Source of the DNA: Laspinema palackyanum D2c
GTDB lineage: Bacteria > Cyanobacteriota > Cyanobacteriia > Cyanobacteriales > Laspinemataceae
Length of the DNA: 64,000 nucleotides
Assembly: GCF_025370875.1 (NCBI RefSeq)
Contig: NZ_JAMXFD010000008.1
Location: 136,862 to 200,861, forward strand
Reading direction: 5' to 3'
Position 1 is the stretch's first letter; every line of letters begins with the position of its first letter. Below are positions 8,825-17,174 of the stretch, piece by piece. The notes beneath the pieces were generated by a model. The model worked only from the letters and a program-made list of their open reading frames with translations, was not told where the DNA came from and made no database searches. A program made the position numbers and the translations under genes.

Positions 8825-9526
8825 GTGAACTCTGTTGTTGTCTATGGCCTCTACTCAACCGTGACCCCAAAAATTGTGAAACTTGATTCCTTGGAACGGA
8901 TTGTCTTGTGTGATTTTGATGGGACCATTACCACGGAAGATACTTTCGTGAAGATGATGCAGGAGTTCACTCCCACACTGGCGCGAGAACTGCTGCCCGA
9001 AATATATGCATTGCGCTTAACCCTGCGCGATGGAGTGCGACAGACCCTGGAATCGATTCCTACGGCCCAATATCCCGAGATTTTGGCGTTTATGGAGGGG
9101 GAACCGATTCGACCCGGGTTTGTGGAGTTTCTGGATTTTTTGGAACAAGAGGGTGTGCCGATCGCCATTGTTTCTGGCGGGTTGCGAGGGATGGTAGAAA
9201 CGGTGTTAGGTCCCTTGAAACACCGGGTTTTGGCAATTCATGCAATCGAAGTGGATCTCGGTGCCGAGTATCTACAGGTGCATTCCGACTTTGAAGGGGG
9301 GACGGAATTGGTGAATAAGGTAGCGGTGATGCGGCGATATTCGGCCAAGGAAACCGTGGCGATCGGGGATTCGGTGACGGATTTGAATCTGGGAATGGAA
9401 GCGGGGGTGGTGTTTGCGCGCGATCGCCTTGCTGCTTATCTAACGGACCGCCAAAAACCCTATTTGGAGTGGCATGATTTTTTTGACCTGCGAGACACTC
9501 TCGATCGCCGGTGGAATTCTGTCTAA
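8825..9526 (+). CDS. mtnX: HAD-family phosphatase, MtnX-like
   Basis: 233 residues from a GTG at 8825; another GTG at the codon for V18 could also serve. HAD motif I is LCDFDGTITTED with the nucleophile and acid/base aspartates, motif II is VSGG, and motif IV is GDSVTDLNLG. Length and the TIVxxDFDGTI...PTxxREL layout fit HAD-IB phosphatases of the MtnX group, which dephosphorylate 2-hydroxy-3-keto-5-methylthiopentenyl-1-phosphate in methionine salvage. No other salvage gene is adjacent, so substrate assignment rests on family resemblance. The alternative is a phosphoserine-phosphatase-like enzyme. The gene converges on the following small gene across a symmetrical terminator. Confidence 0.7.
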   Translation: MNSVVVYGLYSTVTPKIVKLDSLERIVLCDFDGTITTEDTFVKMMQEFTPTLARELLPEIYALRLTLRDGVRQTLESIPTAQYPEILAFMEGEPIRPGFVEFLDFLEQEGVPIAIVSGGLRGMVETVLGPLKHRVLAIHAIEVDLGAEYLQVHSDFEGGTELVNKVAVMRRYSAKETVAIGDSVTDLNLGMEAGVVFARDRLAAYLTDRQKPYLEWHDFFDLRDTLDRRWNSV

Positions 9527-9551
9527 GTCTAAGCGGAAGGGCGTATCAATC

Positions 9552-9598
9552 ATAAAGCGTGACTGATGTGAGGAAATAGCACAAGAGTCACGCTTTAT
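9552..9598. terminator. Bidirectional hairpin between convergent genes
   Basis: A perfect 13-bp inverted repeat (ATAAAGCGTGACT at 9552-9564 and its complement at 9586-9598) encloses 21 bases. It lies midway between the stops of the mtnX-like gene and the facing small gene and ends in an AT-rich arm on each side, so it can serve both. Confidence 0.7.
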
Positions 9599-9613
9599 TC
9601 TTACCAGTATTGT

Positions 9614-9991
9614 TCAATTGTAACAACGAGATTTACTTGCTCTACGTTTAGTTTCTTCGTGCCAGTAGGCGGTGAGAATTTTAGGGTCCGGAGGACCAAT
9701 CAGACAGACGACTCGCAGACCCCGGAGAACATCAATGAACTTCGCATAAGGGGTTCTTTCCAAACTGCGATCGTTCAGGGTATAAACCAGTGCGCCTCGG
9801 CTAAAGGTCTTTTTACCGTAAGTTAACGCCACGGTAATCATGGCATTACTGATGGCCCTTTGCTGCTGTCTGCGTTCTAAATGATTGAGGTCTTTGCGGC
9901 GGTGTACCGCACCCAATAAACCGATCGCTTCGATATTGGAATCACCTTCAATCATAGCGGTGAGCTTTCTGTTCGCATCCATTTGTACCAC
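9614..9991 (-). CDS. Small DUF4258-like protein
   Basis: 125 residues from the ATG at 9991, preceded by CCAGGAGTGGTACAA, which holds an AGGAG about eight bases upstream. The segment RRQQQRAISNAMITVALTYGK followed by RGALVYTL and a late LRVVCL...ILTAYWHEE matches the outline of DUF4258: a helix with R-x-x-Q-R-x-I, a strand with a conserved Y, and a final strand reaching T-x-Y/W. Some DUF4258 proteins are toxin-like. No antitoxin partner adjoins it here, and its upstream flank is a long noncoding region, so a toxin role is not supported. I regard the family assignment as moderate. Confidence 0.6.
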   Translation of the reverse strand: MVQMDANRKLTAMIEGDSNIEAIGLLGAVHRRKDLNHLERRQQQRAISNAMITVALTYGKKTFSRGALVYTLNDRSLERTPYAKFIDVLRGLRVVCLIGPPDPKILTAYWHEETKRRASKSRCYN

Positions 9992-10710
9992 TCCTGGTAA
10001 TAATTTACTTCAGACCAATCGAACAATAAATTCAGTTTCATGCACATAAAAAAATGAGTGTAACGAGGATTGAACGGGAGTTCCCCGGTTCAATCAGAAC
10101 AATTGAGGGAAAACTAGATTTAGATTCGGGTCATTTTTAACCCGTGATCAGGTCAAGGAGACCTTAACCCGTTCCCAAAATTCTGGTGAGACAAGCGACG
10201 ATCGCTTAGGGTAGATGCCAATTTTGTGATTTAGGAAAGGTTCACCAGCAACTTTTTCCTAAAATCATCCCTATCCCAAGAATGCCCTAGAGTTCCAACC
10301 CAATCGCAAATTAAGTCAGAATTCGTTGCAATTCTTAAAAAACCTGACATCTATTTACAATCAAACCGGAGAGGGTAATTGTCTTTAAATTGACAAACTG
10401 CTCTCAAGAGTGAACAGACCCTGAGCAATTTCCCTTGTTGGTTATGCTTTTTATCATAAGCAACCCTCCGGTGAATCCCGTGATTGCTAGGGACGGTTTG
10501 TTAATCGTCATAGACGAAAGGGGATGTTAAGAGGTTGCCACCCGGGGATTCCAACCCCCGGTTGTGACGACAAAGCCTTTGGGGGTCAAGGAACAGAAGG
10601 CGATCGCCTGAGTTATGCCGTTTCTAAAACTGGTCGCGATCGCTCTGTCTCAGGGGCATCCCATCCGCCCCAAGACTCTGGGACCTCAGCCTGTTCCCTC
10701 CAAAAATGAA
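9992..10710. other. Intergenic region of about 700 bp with several hairpins, no gene recognised
   Basis: No convincing coding frame is present; a 61-codon frame at 10524-10709 has no ribosome site and crosses HIP1 sites. Dyads include GATTGAACGGG with CCCGGTTCAATC near 10067-10094, GGTTATGCTT with AAGCAACC near 10440-10467, and a repeat of CCCCGG arms near 10540-10562. The first may lie in the leader of the small gene at 9614. A structured RNA is possible but I cannot assign one. Confidence 0.35.
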
Positions 10711-10733
10711 CCTCCCCTTAAACTAAGGGGAGG
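10711..10733 (-). terminator. Rho-independent-like terminator of agrE
   Basis: CCTCCCCTTA at 10711-10720 pairs perfectly with 10724-10733 around a three-base loop. On the minus strand the stem is followed by TTCATTTTT. It lies 64 bases beyond the agrE stop. Confidence 0.7.
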
Positions 10734-10796
10734 CTAGGCAAATCAAAGATTAGAGAGGGGAACGTTCAACCGCACTCGCCCCAAAGGTTTCAGGAG

Positions 10797-12902
10797 TTAG
10801 GCTGCATGATAGGGAGAGGTCAACAGGTCTAAATGCTTGGTTAACAAGCTCAGGAATAGGCCCACATCGGTAACCACCCCCGTGGATTCAACAGAACCGC
10901 GATCGCTGAGTTTCGTAACCACTGCTGGATTAATATCCACACAGACCATCTTCACCCCAGAAGGCGTCATGTTGCCGACCCCAATCGAGTGCAACATGGT
11001 GGATAACATCAAAATCATCTCTGCCCCTTCCAAGAGCTTCGCATACTCTTCCTGAGCCTTAATTAAATCCATTTGAGTATCGGGCAACGGTCCATCATCT
11101 CGGATGGAACCGGCTAGGGCAAAGGGTACATTGTGTTTCACACATTCATAAAATATCCCACTTTGGAGCGCACCTTGTTCCACCGCTTTGGCAATACTGC
11201 CATAGCGGCGAATGGTGTTAATGGTTTTCAGGTGGTGCCGATGTCCGCCCCGGACGGCGACGCCGCGCTTCATGTCCACCCCGAGGGAGGTTCCCATGAA
11301 CGCTTGTTCCATATCGTGAACGGCGATCGCATTGCCACCGAGTAACCCTTGGATATACCCTTCCCGAATCAACCGGGTCAGGTGTTCGCCACCGCCGGTA
11401 TGAATCACCACGGGTCCTGCCGTCACCACCACCTTACCGCCGCGATCGCGAATTTGCCGCAATTCCCAGGCGACTTGTTCCACCACCAATTCCACCCGAC
11501 GCTCGCTGGAGACTCCAGACGACATAAAGCTGAATTCTTGGTTGTTGCGTTGTTCCCGCGCTCCCGTCTTGCGAACCGTGCGGATGCCAGCCACATCCAC
11601 CACCACCGACTCACCCAGTTCCAAATCGCGCAGGAGCTTGCAGCGCGCCACCGGCCCTTCGGGGGTTTGAACCACGGCGATCGCCCCATCCATGCGATGA
11701 TTCAGCACCCGGACCCATTCCCCCTTGATCCGCACTTCCGTGGGATAAATCGTGGTGACATAGAAATCATCCGGAGCCACCCCTTTTTGTTGGACAGGTT
11801 CGAGTTTGGCATCCCGCTCATCTTGGGGCAAGTCTACAGCACCCAAGTCAATCAACTGGGCTAAAATCTCTTCCATCACCCCATGAGAAGGCGCTGAGAC
11901 TTTCACCTCGGCAGTGGAGGTGCTCTGCCGTTGCTCTCCCAAGTTAAAATTCAAGACTTGGAAACTGCCACCGCCTTCGACGATAGTATCTAGGGCCCGG
12001 TTGATTAATCCTGTATCCAGCAGATGTCCTTCTAAGCGAATCGTCCGACTTTCTACGGGTTCATTGGCATGGACATCCTCCTTCACAGGTTCGGTGGTTC
12101 GCAGGGTCAGACATTTCGCTGCACCCCCTGCTTTGAGGAATTCGCTGAGGGTGGTTTCAAACACCTCAAAGCCGACATTTTTGAGGCGTTGTTTCAGATC
12201 ATCGCTGACCTTGTTCATGATTACTTTGTCGTCAACATTGACCGCATTGCAGGCAAAGTTTACGGCATCTGCTTCGCCAATGGCAATCCTTTTTTCGGGG
12301 GGAACGCGCATTTCAATGATGCGGTTGGAGTAGAAGTCAAAAGCTGGGGGATAATAGAGTAAGTAACCGCGATTGAGGGGACAGAAGCAGGTATCCAGGT
12401 GATAGAACCGTTCATCGGCTAATTGCAGAGAGATGACTTGGATATCTAACCACTTGGCAATATAGGAGTGGGAGTCGAGTTCAGAACGGAAACCGTATCC
12501 TGCCCATAGCCAACGTCCTTCGCGATCGAGCAGTGCATCTCCGGCTCCTTCAAAGGGTAAATCTTTCGGGAGTTCGTAGACGGTGTACCCTTGGGCTTCA
12601 AACCACTGTTTGAAATAGGGTTCTTCCCCTTGGCGTTCTTTGTGGAAGAAGCGACTGAGGACGACTTTTTTGCCCAGAACTAATCCGGCGTTGGCGGTAA
12701 ACACCATATCGGGCCAACCGGGTTGGGGATCGACGAGTTCAACCAGGGCGTGTTCTTTGATGATGTGGAAGAGTTTATGCCACTGCTCCGTGGCGCGATC
12801 GCGAGAAGATTTGTGGATGTTGCCCTCCATCCAGGGATTAATCACATAATCCACGTCATAGTGGTTGGGGGGACACATCAGGATACGAGTCTCAGAATTC
12901 AT
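10797..12902 (-). CDS. agrE: Arginine dihydrolase / ornithine-processing bifunctional enzyme AgrE (ArgZ)
   Basis: 701 residues, the usual size of the cyanobacterial enzyme. The N-terminal guanidino-modifying domain (about 1-280) shows FTANAGLVL, FEGAGDALL, FYHLDTCFCPL and GGAAKCLTLRT; the last holds the expected catalytic cysteine, with the His and Asp in the preceding motifs. This part turns arginine into ornithine, ammonia and CO2. The middle and C-terminal parts match the LOR/SDH-type region, with VVVTAGPVVIHTGGGEHL and the cofactor-binding-like GLLGGNAIAVHD, implicated in converting ornithine to proline. The route degrades arginine released from cyanophycin and balances cellular nitrogen. 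It stands alone, with a terminator behind it and candidate control sites in front. Identification is strong; the detailed roles come from studies of the Anabaena and Synechocystis enzymes. Confidence 0.93.
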   Translation of the reverse strand: MNSETRILMCPPNHYDVDYVINPWMEGNIHKSSRDRATEQWHKLFHIIKEHALVELVDPQPGWPDMVFTANAGLVLGKKVVLSRFFHKERQGEEPYFKQWFEAQGYTVYELPKDLPFEGAGDALLDREGRWLWAGYGFRSELDSHSYIAKWLDIQVISLQLADERFYHLDTCFCPLNRGYLLYYPPAFDFYSNRIIEMRVPPEKRIAIGEADAVNFACNAVNVDDKVIMNKVSDDLKQRLKNVGFEVFETTLSEFLKAGGAAKCLTLRTTEPVKEDVHANEPVESRTIRLEGHLLDTGLINRALDTIVEGGGSFQVLNFNLGEQRQSTSTAEVKVSAPSHGVMEEILAQLIDLGAVDLPQDERDAKLEPVQQKGVAPDDFYVTTIYPTEVRIKGEWVRVLNHRMDGAIAVVQTPEGPVARCKLLRDLELGESVVVDVAGIRTVRKTGAREQRNNQEFSFMSSGVSSERRVELVVEQVAWELRQIRDRGGKVVVTAGPVVIHTGGGEHLTRLIREGYIQGLLGGNAIAVHDMEQAFMGTSLGVDMKRGVAVRGGHRHHLKTINTIRRYGSIAKAVEQGALQSGIFYECVKHNVPFALAGSIRDDGPLPDTQMDLIKAQEEYAKLLEGAEMILMLSTMLHSIGVGNMTPSGVKMVCVDINPAVVTKLSDRGSVESTGVVTDVGLFLSLLTKHLDLLTSPYHAA

Positions 12903-12919
12903 AATTTGCGCTATATTCG

Positions 12920-12933
12920 GTAAGTAATGTTAC
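12920..12933 (-). promoter_or_regulatory. NtcA-type palindrome next to the agrE start
   Basis: The sequence GTA-N8-TAC fits the NtcA consensus exactly. It ends only 17 bases before the agrE start codon, too close for the usual activator position some 22 bases ahead of a -10 box. It could act by repression or be a chance match. Confidence 0.3.
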
Positions 12934-12975
12934 AGTTTTGGGATTCAGTTATTTTTGTAGCAGCAAGACAAAACT

Positions 12976-13006
12976 CCTCCTTTTTATGTAAAAAAGGAGG
13001 TTTTTT
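12976..13006. terminator. Strong hairpin with T-run in the region upstream of agrE
   Basis: CCTCCTTTTT (12976-12985) pairs with AAAAAGGAGG (12991-13000) and on the plus strand is followed by six T. On the minus strand the stem is followed by AGTTTTG, about 70 bases ahead of agrE, where it could act as a leader attenuator. No plus-strand gene precedes it. Confidence 0.5.
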
Positions 13007-13314
13007 CAGAACGAATTCGTCTGAGCTATGTCATAACAGCCAATTCTTTATCTTATCACAGGATAGTAATAAGTTTTTGAGGTAAAAAAAATAGTCTCTT
13101 TTAATTGGAAGATTGATTTTATGCTCGAAATCGGGAAGCGGGTTGGGTCGAGTCTTTTATGAACGGGTTGTTCTTCTCAGGGAGAACGGAGAAACCCGGG
13201 TGCAATTGAAGGCTGGAGGGGATGGGATCAAGGGCGATCGCACCCTCGGTCTTTGCAGGGACAGCCACCGAAGAGATCCCCACAGCTGGCCTCTGAATGG
13301 CGGATTGACTTGAG

Positions 13315-13366
13315 AAAAAAAAATCCCCCTAGCCGAAGCTAGAGGGTTCGTCAATCAGGGTGCATC
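13315..13366 (-). ncRNA. Candidate sRNA 3' end: TGCACCCTG motif plus terminator, copy 1
   Basis: On the minus strand GATGCACCCTGATT (13353-13366) is followed by a hairpin CCTCTAGC-TTCG-GCTAGGGG and then nine T. This is a full intrinsic terminator with a conserved 14-base lead-in shared with the copy at 13577-13626. No gene precedes it on this strand, so it may end a small RNA whose 5' end I cannot place. Confidence 0.4.
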
Positions 13367-13576
13367 TATATTATTAAATTCTAGTTATGGGGGGTTTATC
13401 CGGAAAATACTGCAAGTTTTTTTTGAGGGAGGTCAGTAGTGGGATCACGGGAAGACGATCGCCTAAAAACTGGATGGACTATTCTCCCCAAAAACCCGTG
13501 TTTGCCCTTGACCCGTCCTTTGTTCTGAGACTTTTACAGCCCAAAATATCACCGGGGATTGAACGACTCGGAGTCG

Positions 13577-13626
13577 AAAAAAATCCCCTAGCTTTGGGCC
13601 AGGGGGACTCTGAATCAGGGTGCATC
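13577..13626 (-). ncRNA. Candidate sRNA 3' end: TGCACCCTG motif plus terminator, copy 2
   Basis: GATGCACCCTGATT is identical to copy 1. It is followed by a CCCC...GGGG hairpin of different loop sequence and seven T. The stem sequence differs but the fold is kept, which argues for a functional terminator. Confidence 0.4.
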
Positions 13627-14438
13627 CAATTCGTTATTTCCACCCCGGACTGTAGGCATCCGGGAAAGGGTTAAAACTGTTTTTCCCTGGGTCAAGAATC
13701 CACCATTGACGGGATAATGCTTGCCCAGTTTTTGCAAGAGGCGATCGCACTCAGTCATGCGGGAGATTTCCCCGATGTACCCCCCTTGACAGCACCCCGG
13801 GATTGGGGTATCTTGTGTCTTTAGCGTGCATTCTCATCAGTACAATCATCAAATTATCGCGATCTGTATCGTGATGAGTGCCTACATCTACACCCGCAGG
13901 TTACGGACTGGGTAACCCTCCTGCGCGGATGGCACAGGGAAGACATTGAGGCATCTACAAAAAACAACCGAGGGGATTTACGGTCACCGGCCACTAATCT
14001 CTTGGTTTTAATTTTCTTCTCTCTGTAGAGCAAAATTTTCGAGGCATCTTGGCACAAGTTTGATTCGGAGGAGCATTTTTCAGGCTGGTCCTAAATCTCC
14101 AAATGAATTTACTGTGGCGAGATTCATTCCAAGCATCATGACAAGTCTTGAGTTGGATTACCTAAGACTGAGATAGAAAACTATCACGGCGAGTTCCCAA
14201 ACGCATCGATATAGATGTGGGCGCGATTGCCTCGGGGTGGCATTTGCACAAATAGGTTGAGAGTTGGGGCAGAATTTATCAAGCCAATGCTGATGATTCC
14301 GTTTATTGTGCAAAATCTGAATGCGATCGGCCCGAGCACCGATGGATCAATCGATCTATCGGTGATCTCCACGCAGTTGGCATGGTTACAGGCGATCGGC
14401 GATCGCCTGTTCAAAACCCGATACCCCACCGGATGGGT

Positions 14439-14495
14439 AGCCTGGGTAGGCAGGCTTCGTCCGTATAGCCCCACCCTTGAGGGTGTGGGTTTTTA
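14439..14495 (+). terminator. Repeat element with two hairpins ending in a terminator, copy 1
   Basis: AGCCTG-N6-CAGGCT is followed by a conserved TCCGTATAGCCC linker and a CCCACCCT/AGGGTGTGGG hairpin with five T. The same 55-bp arrangement recurs at 45239-45295. Here no gene lies upstream on the plus strand. Confidence 0.55.
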
Positions 14496-14551
14496 CAGAC
14501 CTGTGCATCCCGGGACCCTCGGAGTTTCTACCGGGTCTCAATTCCGGATCC

Positions 14552-14625
14552 AGGTGCAATTGAGCCGAATAGATCTCTCAGTTGCACCCTGGTTTCCTCC
14601 TAGTCTTTGGACTAGGGGGATTTTT
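14552..14625 (+). ncRNA. Candidate sRNA: two hairpins and terminator, copy 3 of the TGCACCCTG module
   Basis: On the plus strand GGTGCAATTGAG pairs with CTCAGTTGCACC (one mismatch) to form a first stem. The 3' arm runs straight into GTTGCACCCTGGTT, the version here of the shared motif, then a CCTAGTC-TTTG-GACTAGG hairpin and five T. This copy is in the opposite orientation to the other two. Confidence 0.4.
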
Positions 14626-15152
14626 CTGCGTTTTGTGCCCCCTCAACCCGGACCCCTGGGCCCAATCCAATCTTTTCCCCCTGCTCTTTATTTACCCAAA
14701 AATAACCCGATGAAGCCTCGACCCTCTGGCAGTAGCCGAAGTGAGTGGAGGTTTCTTTGCTCTATTGTTGCCCATTTCCCCTGCATAAAATTACGGAGTG
14801 CTTTACCTGAGCCAGCTAAAAAGCCAACACCGAATCAGGCAGGTTTTTCCTTTTTAAAGGAAAATTTTAGGAGAATCAAAAAAAATTTTATCCCAGAAAA
14901 ATCGGCTTTTTCTCATTGGAGGCCCCAATTTATGGGCAGCTAGAAATGGCCTAAAATTAAGGGTTTCAGGCCCTAGGCTGATTTGAATTTCACGGACTCG
15001 ATTTTCCTGAAACCTAAGAAATTTTGGTGTAAGTAACAGTGGTTTTTGGGGTCTTAGCCTAGGGATTTATTTCCGTTTCATTCTCAGGAAACATGATAGA
15101 CCCTAACGTCAGTATTCAAGAGTTTTAGGGATTACCATCAAAAGGAAGAAAT

Positions 15153-15959
15153 ATGTCTGCAAATAACGCCCACATCAAACGCTTGTTGGCAACGAAACAA
15201 TGTCAAGGTGGGGACCTCCGAGATGCCCACTTAACTCGGCTCAATCTCAGTGGTGCTGACTTGAGCGGTGCTAAGTTGATGTTTGCCAACCTCAATGGCA
15301 CTAATCTGAGTAATGCCAACTTAAGTGGTGCCGAACTCAGTTTTGCAAATTTCGTGGCCGCTGACCTGATTAATAGCGACCTGAGTGGGGTTGACGCTAA
15401 AGGCGTCAACTTCCTCGATGCCAAACTGAATCACGCCCAACTTGGCGGTGCCGATTTAGTATTTGCCAATTTAGTCAATACCAACCTAGAAGAAGCCAAC
15501 CTCAGTGGGGCTTCTCTGGAAGGGGCGAATTTAATCGGTGCAAATCTCAATAGCACTCAGATGAATGGGATTAACCTCTCCGGTGCAAATCTGGGCCATG
15601 CTCAAATTCGGAATGCCAATTTATCCAATGCTGACTTGAGTAATGCCCGGTTAGTGGAAGCGGACCTGAGTGATGCGAATCTCTCTGGGGTGAATTTGAG
15701 AAACGCTAATTTATTAAATGCTAACCTCAATGGTGCGAATCTCACGGGTGCTGATTTGACTGGCGCTAATTTGGCCCAGGCAAAGCTCGATGGTGCGATC
15801 GGGCTGTACCAGGACAATTTGGTGGGAATGCGCCCGCCCGATCGCCCTCCTGCATCCCACAATCATCCCAATATGTCTTACGTCAGCGTTCTCCAAACCA
15901 ATTCCTTGCACTCGTCATCCAATCATCTGGGGCTCCCTCGTCCGGGGTTGCCGTCTTAA
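15153..15959 (+). CDS. Pentapeptide-repeat protein
   Basis: 268 residues, with AAGGAAG nine bases ahead of the ATG. From about residue 20 to 215 the chain is an unbroken series of A(D/N)LSx-type pentapeptides (LSGADLSGAKLMFANLNGTNL and so on), which fold as a right-handed quadrilateral beta-helix. The last 50 residues are Pro/Ser/His-rich and unstructured-looking. There is no signal peptide, so it should be cytoplasmic. Such proteins are abundant in cyanobacteria and mostly uncharacterised; no DNA-mimic or kinase domain is attached. A 9-bp hairpin follows the stop. Confidence 0.9.
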   Translation: MSANNAHIKRLLATKQCQGGDLRDAHLTRLNLSGADLSGAKLMFANLNGTNLSNANLSGAELSFANFVAADLINSDLSGVDAKGVNFLDAKLNHAQLGGADLVFANLVNTNLEEANLSGASLEGANLIGANLNSTQMNGINLSGANLGHAQIRNANLSNADLSNARLVEADLSDANLSGVNLRNANLLNANLNGANLTGADLTGANLAQAKLDGAIGLYQDNLVGMRPPDRPPASHNHPNMSYVSVLQTNSLHSSSNHLGLPRPGLPS

Positions 15960-15977
15960 TGAAGATAAGCAGCAGTC

Positions 15978-16001
15978 TAGCCCAGTCACAATACTGGGCT
16001 A
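15978..16001 (+). terminator. Hairpin after the pentapeptide gene
   Basis: TAGCCCAGT pairs perfectly with ACTGGGCTA around a six-base loop, 19 bases after the stop. There is no clean T-run, so termination efficiency is uncertain. Confidence 0.5.
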
Positions 16002-16183
16002 AACTGTTATCAAAAGTCTCGTCCCTGGAAGAGGTGGCTGGAGATTTCCCTCTTCTTGAGCGATCGCACCCCCTCCGATTCGCAATGGATTCCCTTCTTA
16101 ATCTGTATGACCATCGGTCCGTTCAATTCCGATAGATACAGTTTTTCATCGGGTCATCTACTCCGGGCGATCGCCGCTCAACC

Positions 16184-16363
16184 TTACCGTCCACTCCCAC
16201 GATGGGGGGCTATTTCTTGCCCCGACTCTAGTCTTGCTGTTAATACCTGTGTGTTGAACTCCGAACGCGACAGCTCTAAACTGTGAGATTCACGCCCAGA
16301 GAAGTTTGCCGCCAAACCCAATAAGAACAGGCTACAGAAAATAATCGAAAAGTAGCTACGCAT
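16184..16363 (-). CDS. Possible 59-residue secreted peptide
   Basis: The frame begins MRSYFSIIFCSLFLLGLAANFSGRES, a good signal-peptide profile: a basic residue, a hydrophobic run, then small residues near A20. The remainder is short and polar. The start has only a weak GGA upstream (cgGATCTTGGAT). No relatives come to mind, and the frame could be fortuitous in this 840-bp gap. Confidence 0.3.
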   Translation of the reverse strand: MRSYFSIIFCSLFLLGLAANFSGRESHSLELSRSEFNTQVLTARLESGQEIAPHRGSGR

Positions 16364-16493
16364 ATCCAAGATCCGTTTCAGAGCTTCTATTACTCCTTAC
16401 GAAATCTCGAATTTTTATCAGTTTAAATAGTCAAAAAAAATAATTATTTCAGTCATTTCATCAAGTATTTTTTATATTTGTAGAGAAAAGTAG

Positions 16494-16510
16494 GGTGGGC
16501 ATTGCCCACC
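16494..16510. repeat. GGTGGGCA palindrome
   Basis: GGTGGGCA and TGCCCACC form a near-continuous palindrome of the kind found dispersed in cyanobacterial intergenic DNA. The gap from 15960 to 16798 otherwise shows only the possible peptide gene and the hairpins listed here. Confidence 0.45.
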
Positions 16511-16718
16511 TTATTTACTACAATTGCTCTAATTATCTAGGTTTGATAGGCTTCTTTATGGAGCTTGACGGCGATTTGTCCTAACAATCATCTCTACTTT
16601 TGTAGCAATCCAAATATTAAAAAATCCGAGGCTTTTTAAAAAATCCTGTATAAAACAACACCCCCATTGAGTCAGGGTTGCCATCCCGGTGAAAAAATGC
16701 TAAACTAGAAATAGGCTT

Positions 16719-16753
16719 TAAAAAAAAATTAAGGAGCGCTCACTGCGCCCCCT
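16719..16753 (-). terminator. Terminator of the DUF2555-coaBC-DUF4090 cluster
   Basis: On the minus strand GGGGGCGC pairs with GCGCTCC (one G-T pair) and is followed by AATTTTTTTTT. It lies about 45 bases beyond the DUF4090 stop, past a separate 18-bp AT-rich palindrome at 16782-16799. Confidence 0.7.
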
Positions 16754-16798
16754 AAAAAACGTCCCGACATCCGGGATTCTCAACCGTAAATTTACGGT

Positions 16799-17104
16799 TT
16801 ATTTGCTGCCATAGTAGAAAGCGATTTCTTTCTCTTTTAAAGGAGCAAAGTCCGCCTGGGTCAGCATCTGGTTGAGTTCATCTTGAGCGATATGTTTCGC
16901 CCCAATCCGCACAATGCGCGATCGCATGGTATTGGAAACGCCACTGCGCTGCCGTCCCGCCTCTAGTCCCATCACCTGATTGTACAGATCCAGTTTGGCC
17001 TCGGGAATGGGAGACCCATCAAAATCAATTCCCTTGGCGATCGCCACATCGATCGCATCTGCGCCGGTGGTACTCTCCGCAACTGGCTTGTTTTCGCTCG
17101 TCAT
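16799..17104 (-). CDS. DUF4090 family protein
   Basis: 101 residues from the ATG at 17104 (a GTG two codons earlier opens the longer frame). The sequence has TGADAIDVAIAKGIDFDGSPIPEAKL, then QRSGVSNTMRSRIVRIGAKHI and a C-terminal LKEKEIAFYYG. I recognise this as the cyanobacterial DUF4090 family, of unknown function. It follows coaBC by 70 bases in the same direction and precedes a terminator, so the genes are probably co-transcribed. The composition suggests a small soluble helical protein. Confidence 0.8.
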   Translation of the reverse strand: MTSENKPVAESTTGADAIDVAIAKGIDFDGSPIPEAKLDLYNQVMGLEAGRQRSGVSNTMRSRIVRIGAKHIAQDELNQMLTQADFAPLKEKEIAFYYGSK

Positions 17105-17174
17105 AAACACTTTTGGCCGAAAGATTACCTCAGCATTCTACCAAGTTGCGTCCCCTCTCCATCTACCCAAAGAC

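Larger units (their letters stand above)
13007..15152. other. Gene desert of about 2.1 kb with repeated hairpin-terminator modules
   Basis: I find no frame here with a ribosome site and protein-like composition. The longest, 14215-14943 (+), runs through two terminator-like hairpins and has no recognisable motif. The region instead holds three copies of a TGCACCCTG-hairpin-T-run module, one copy of a 55-bp repeat ending in a terminator, and scattered HIP1 sites. It may carry small RNAs or decayed sequence. Confidence 0.5.

Noticed and set aside
9614-9991. Toxin-antitoxin reading of the DUF4258-like gene
   Set aside because: No small partner gene lies on either side, so a toxin role is not supported.
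10524-10709. 61-codon frame between the DUF4258-like gene and agrE
   Set aside because: No ribosome site; overlaps hairpin sequence and HIP1 sites.
14215-14943. 242-codon plus-strand frame in the gene desert
   Set aside because: It runs through two terminator-like hairpins, has no ribosome site and shows no recognisable motif; its composition fits read-through of noncoding sequence.
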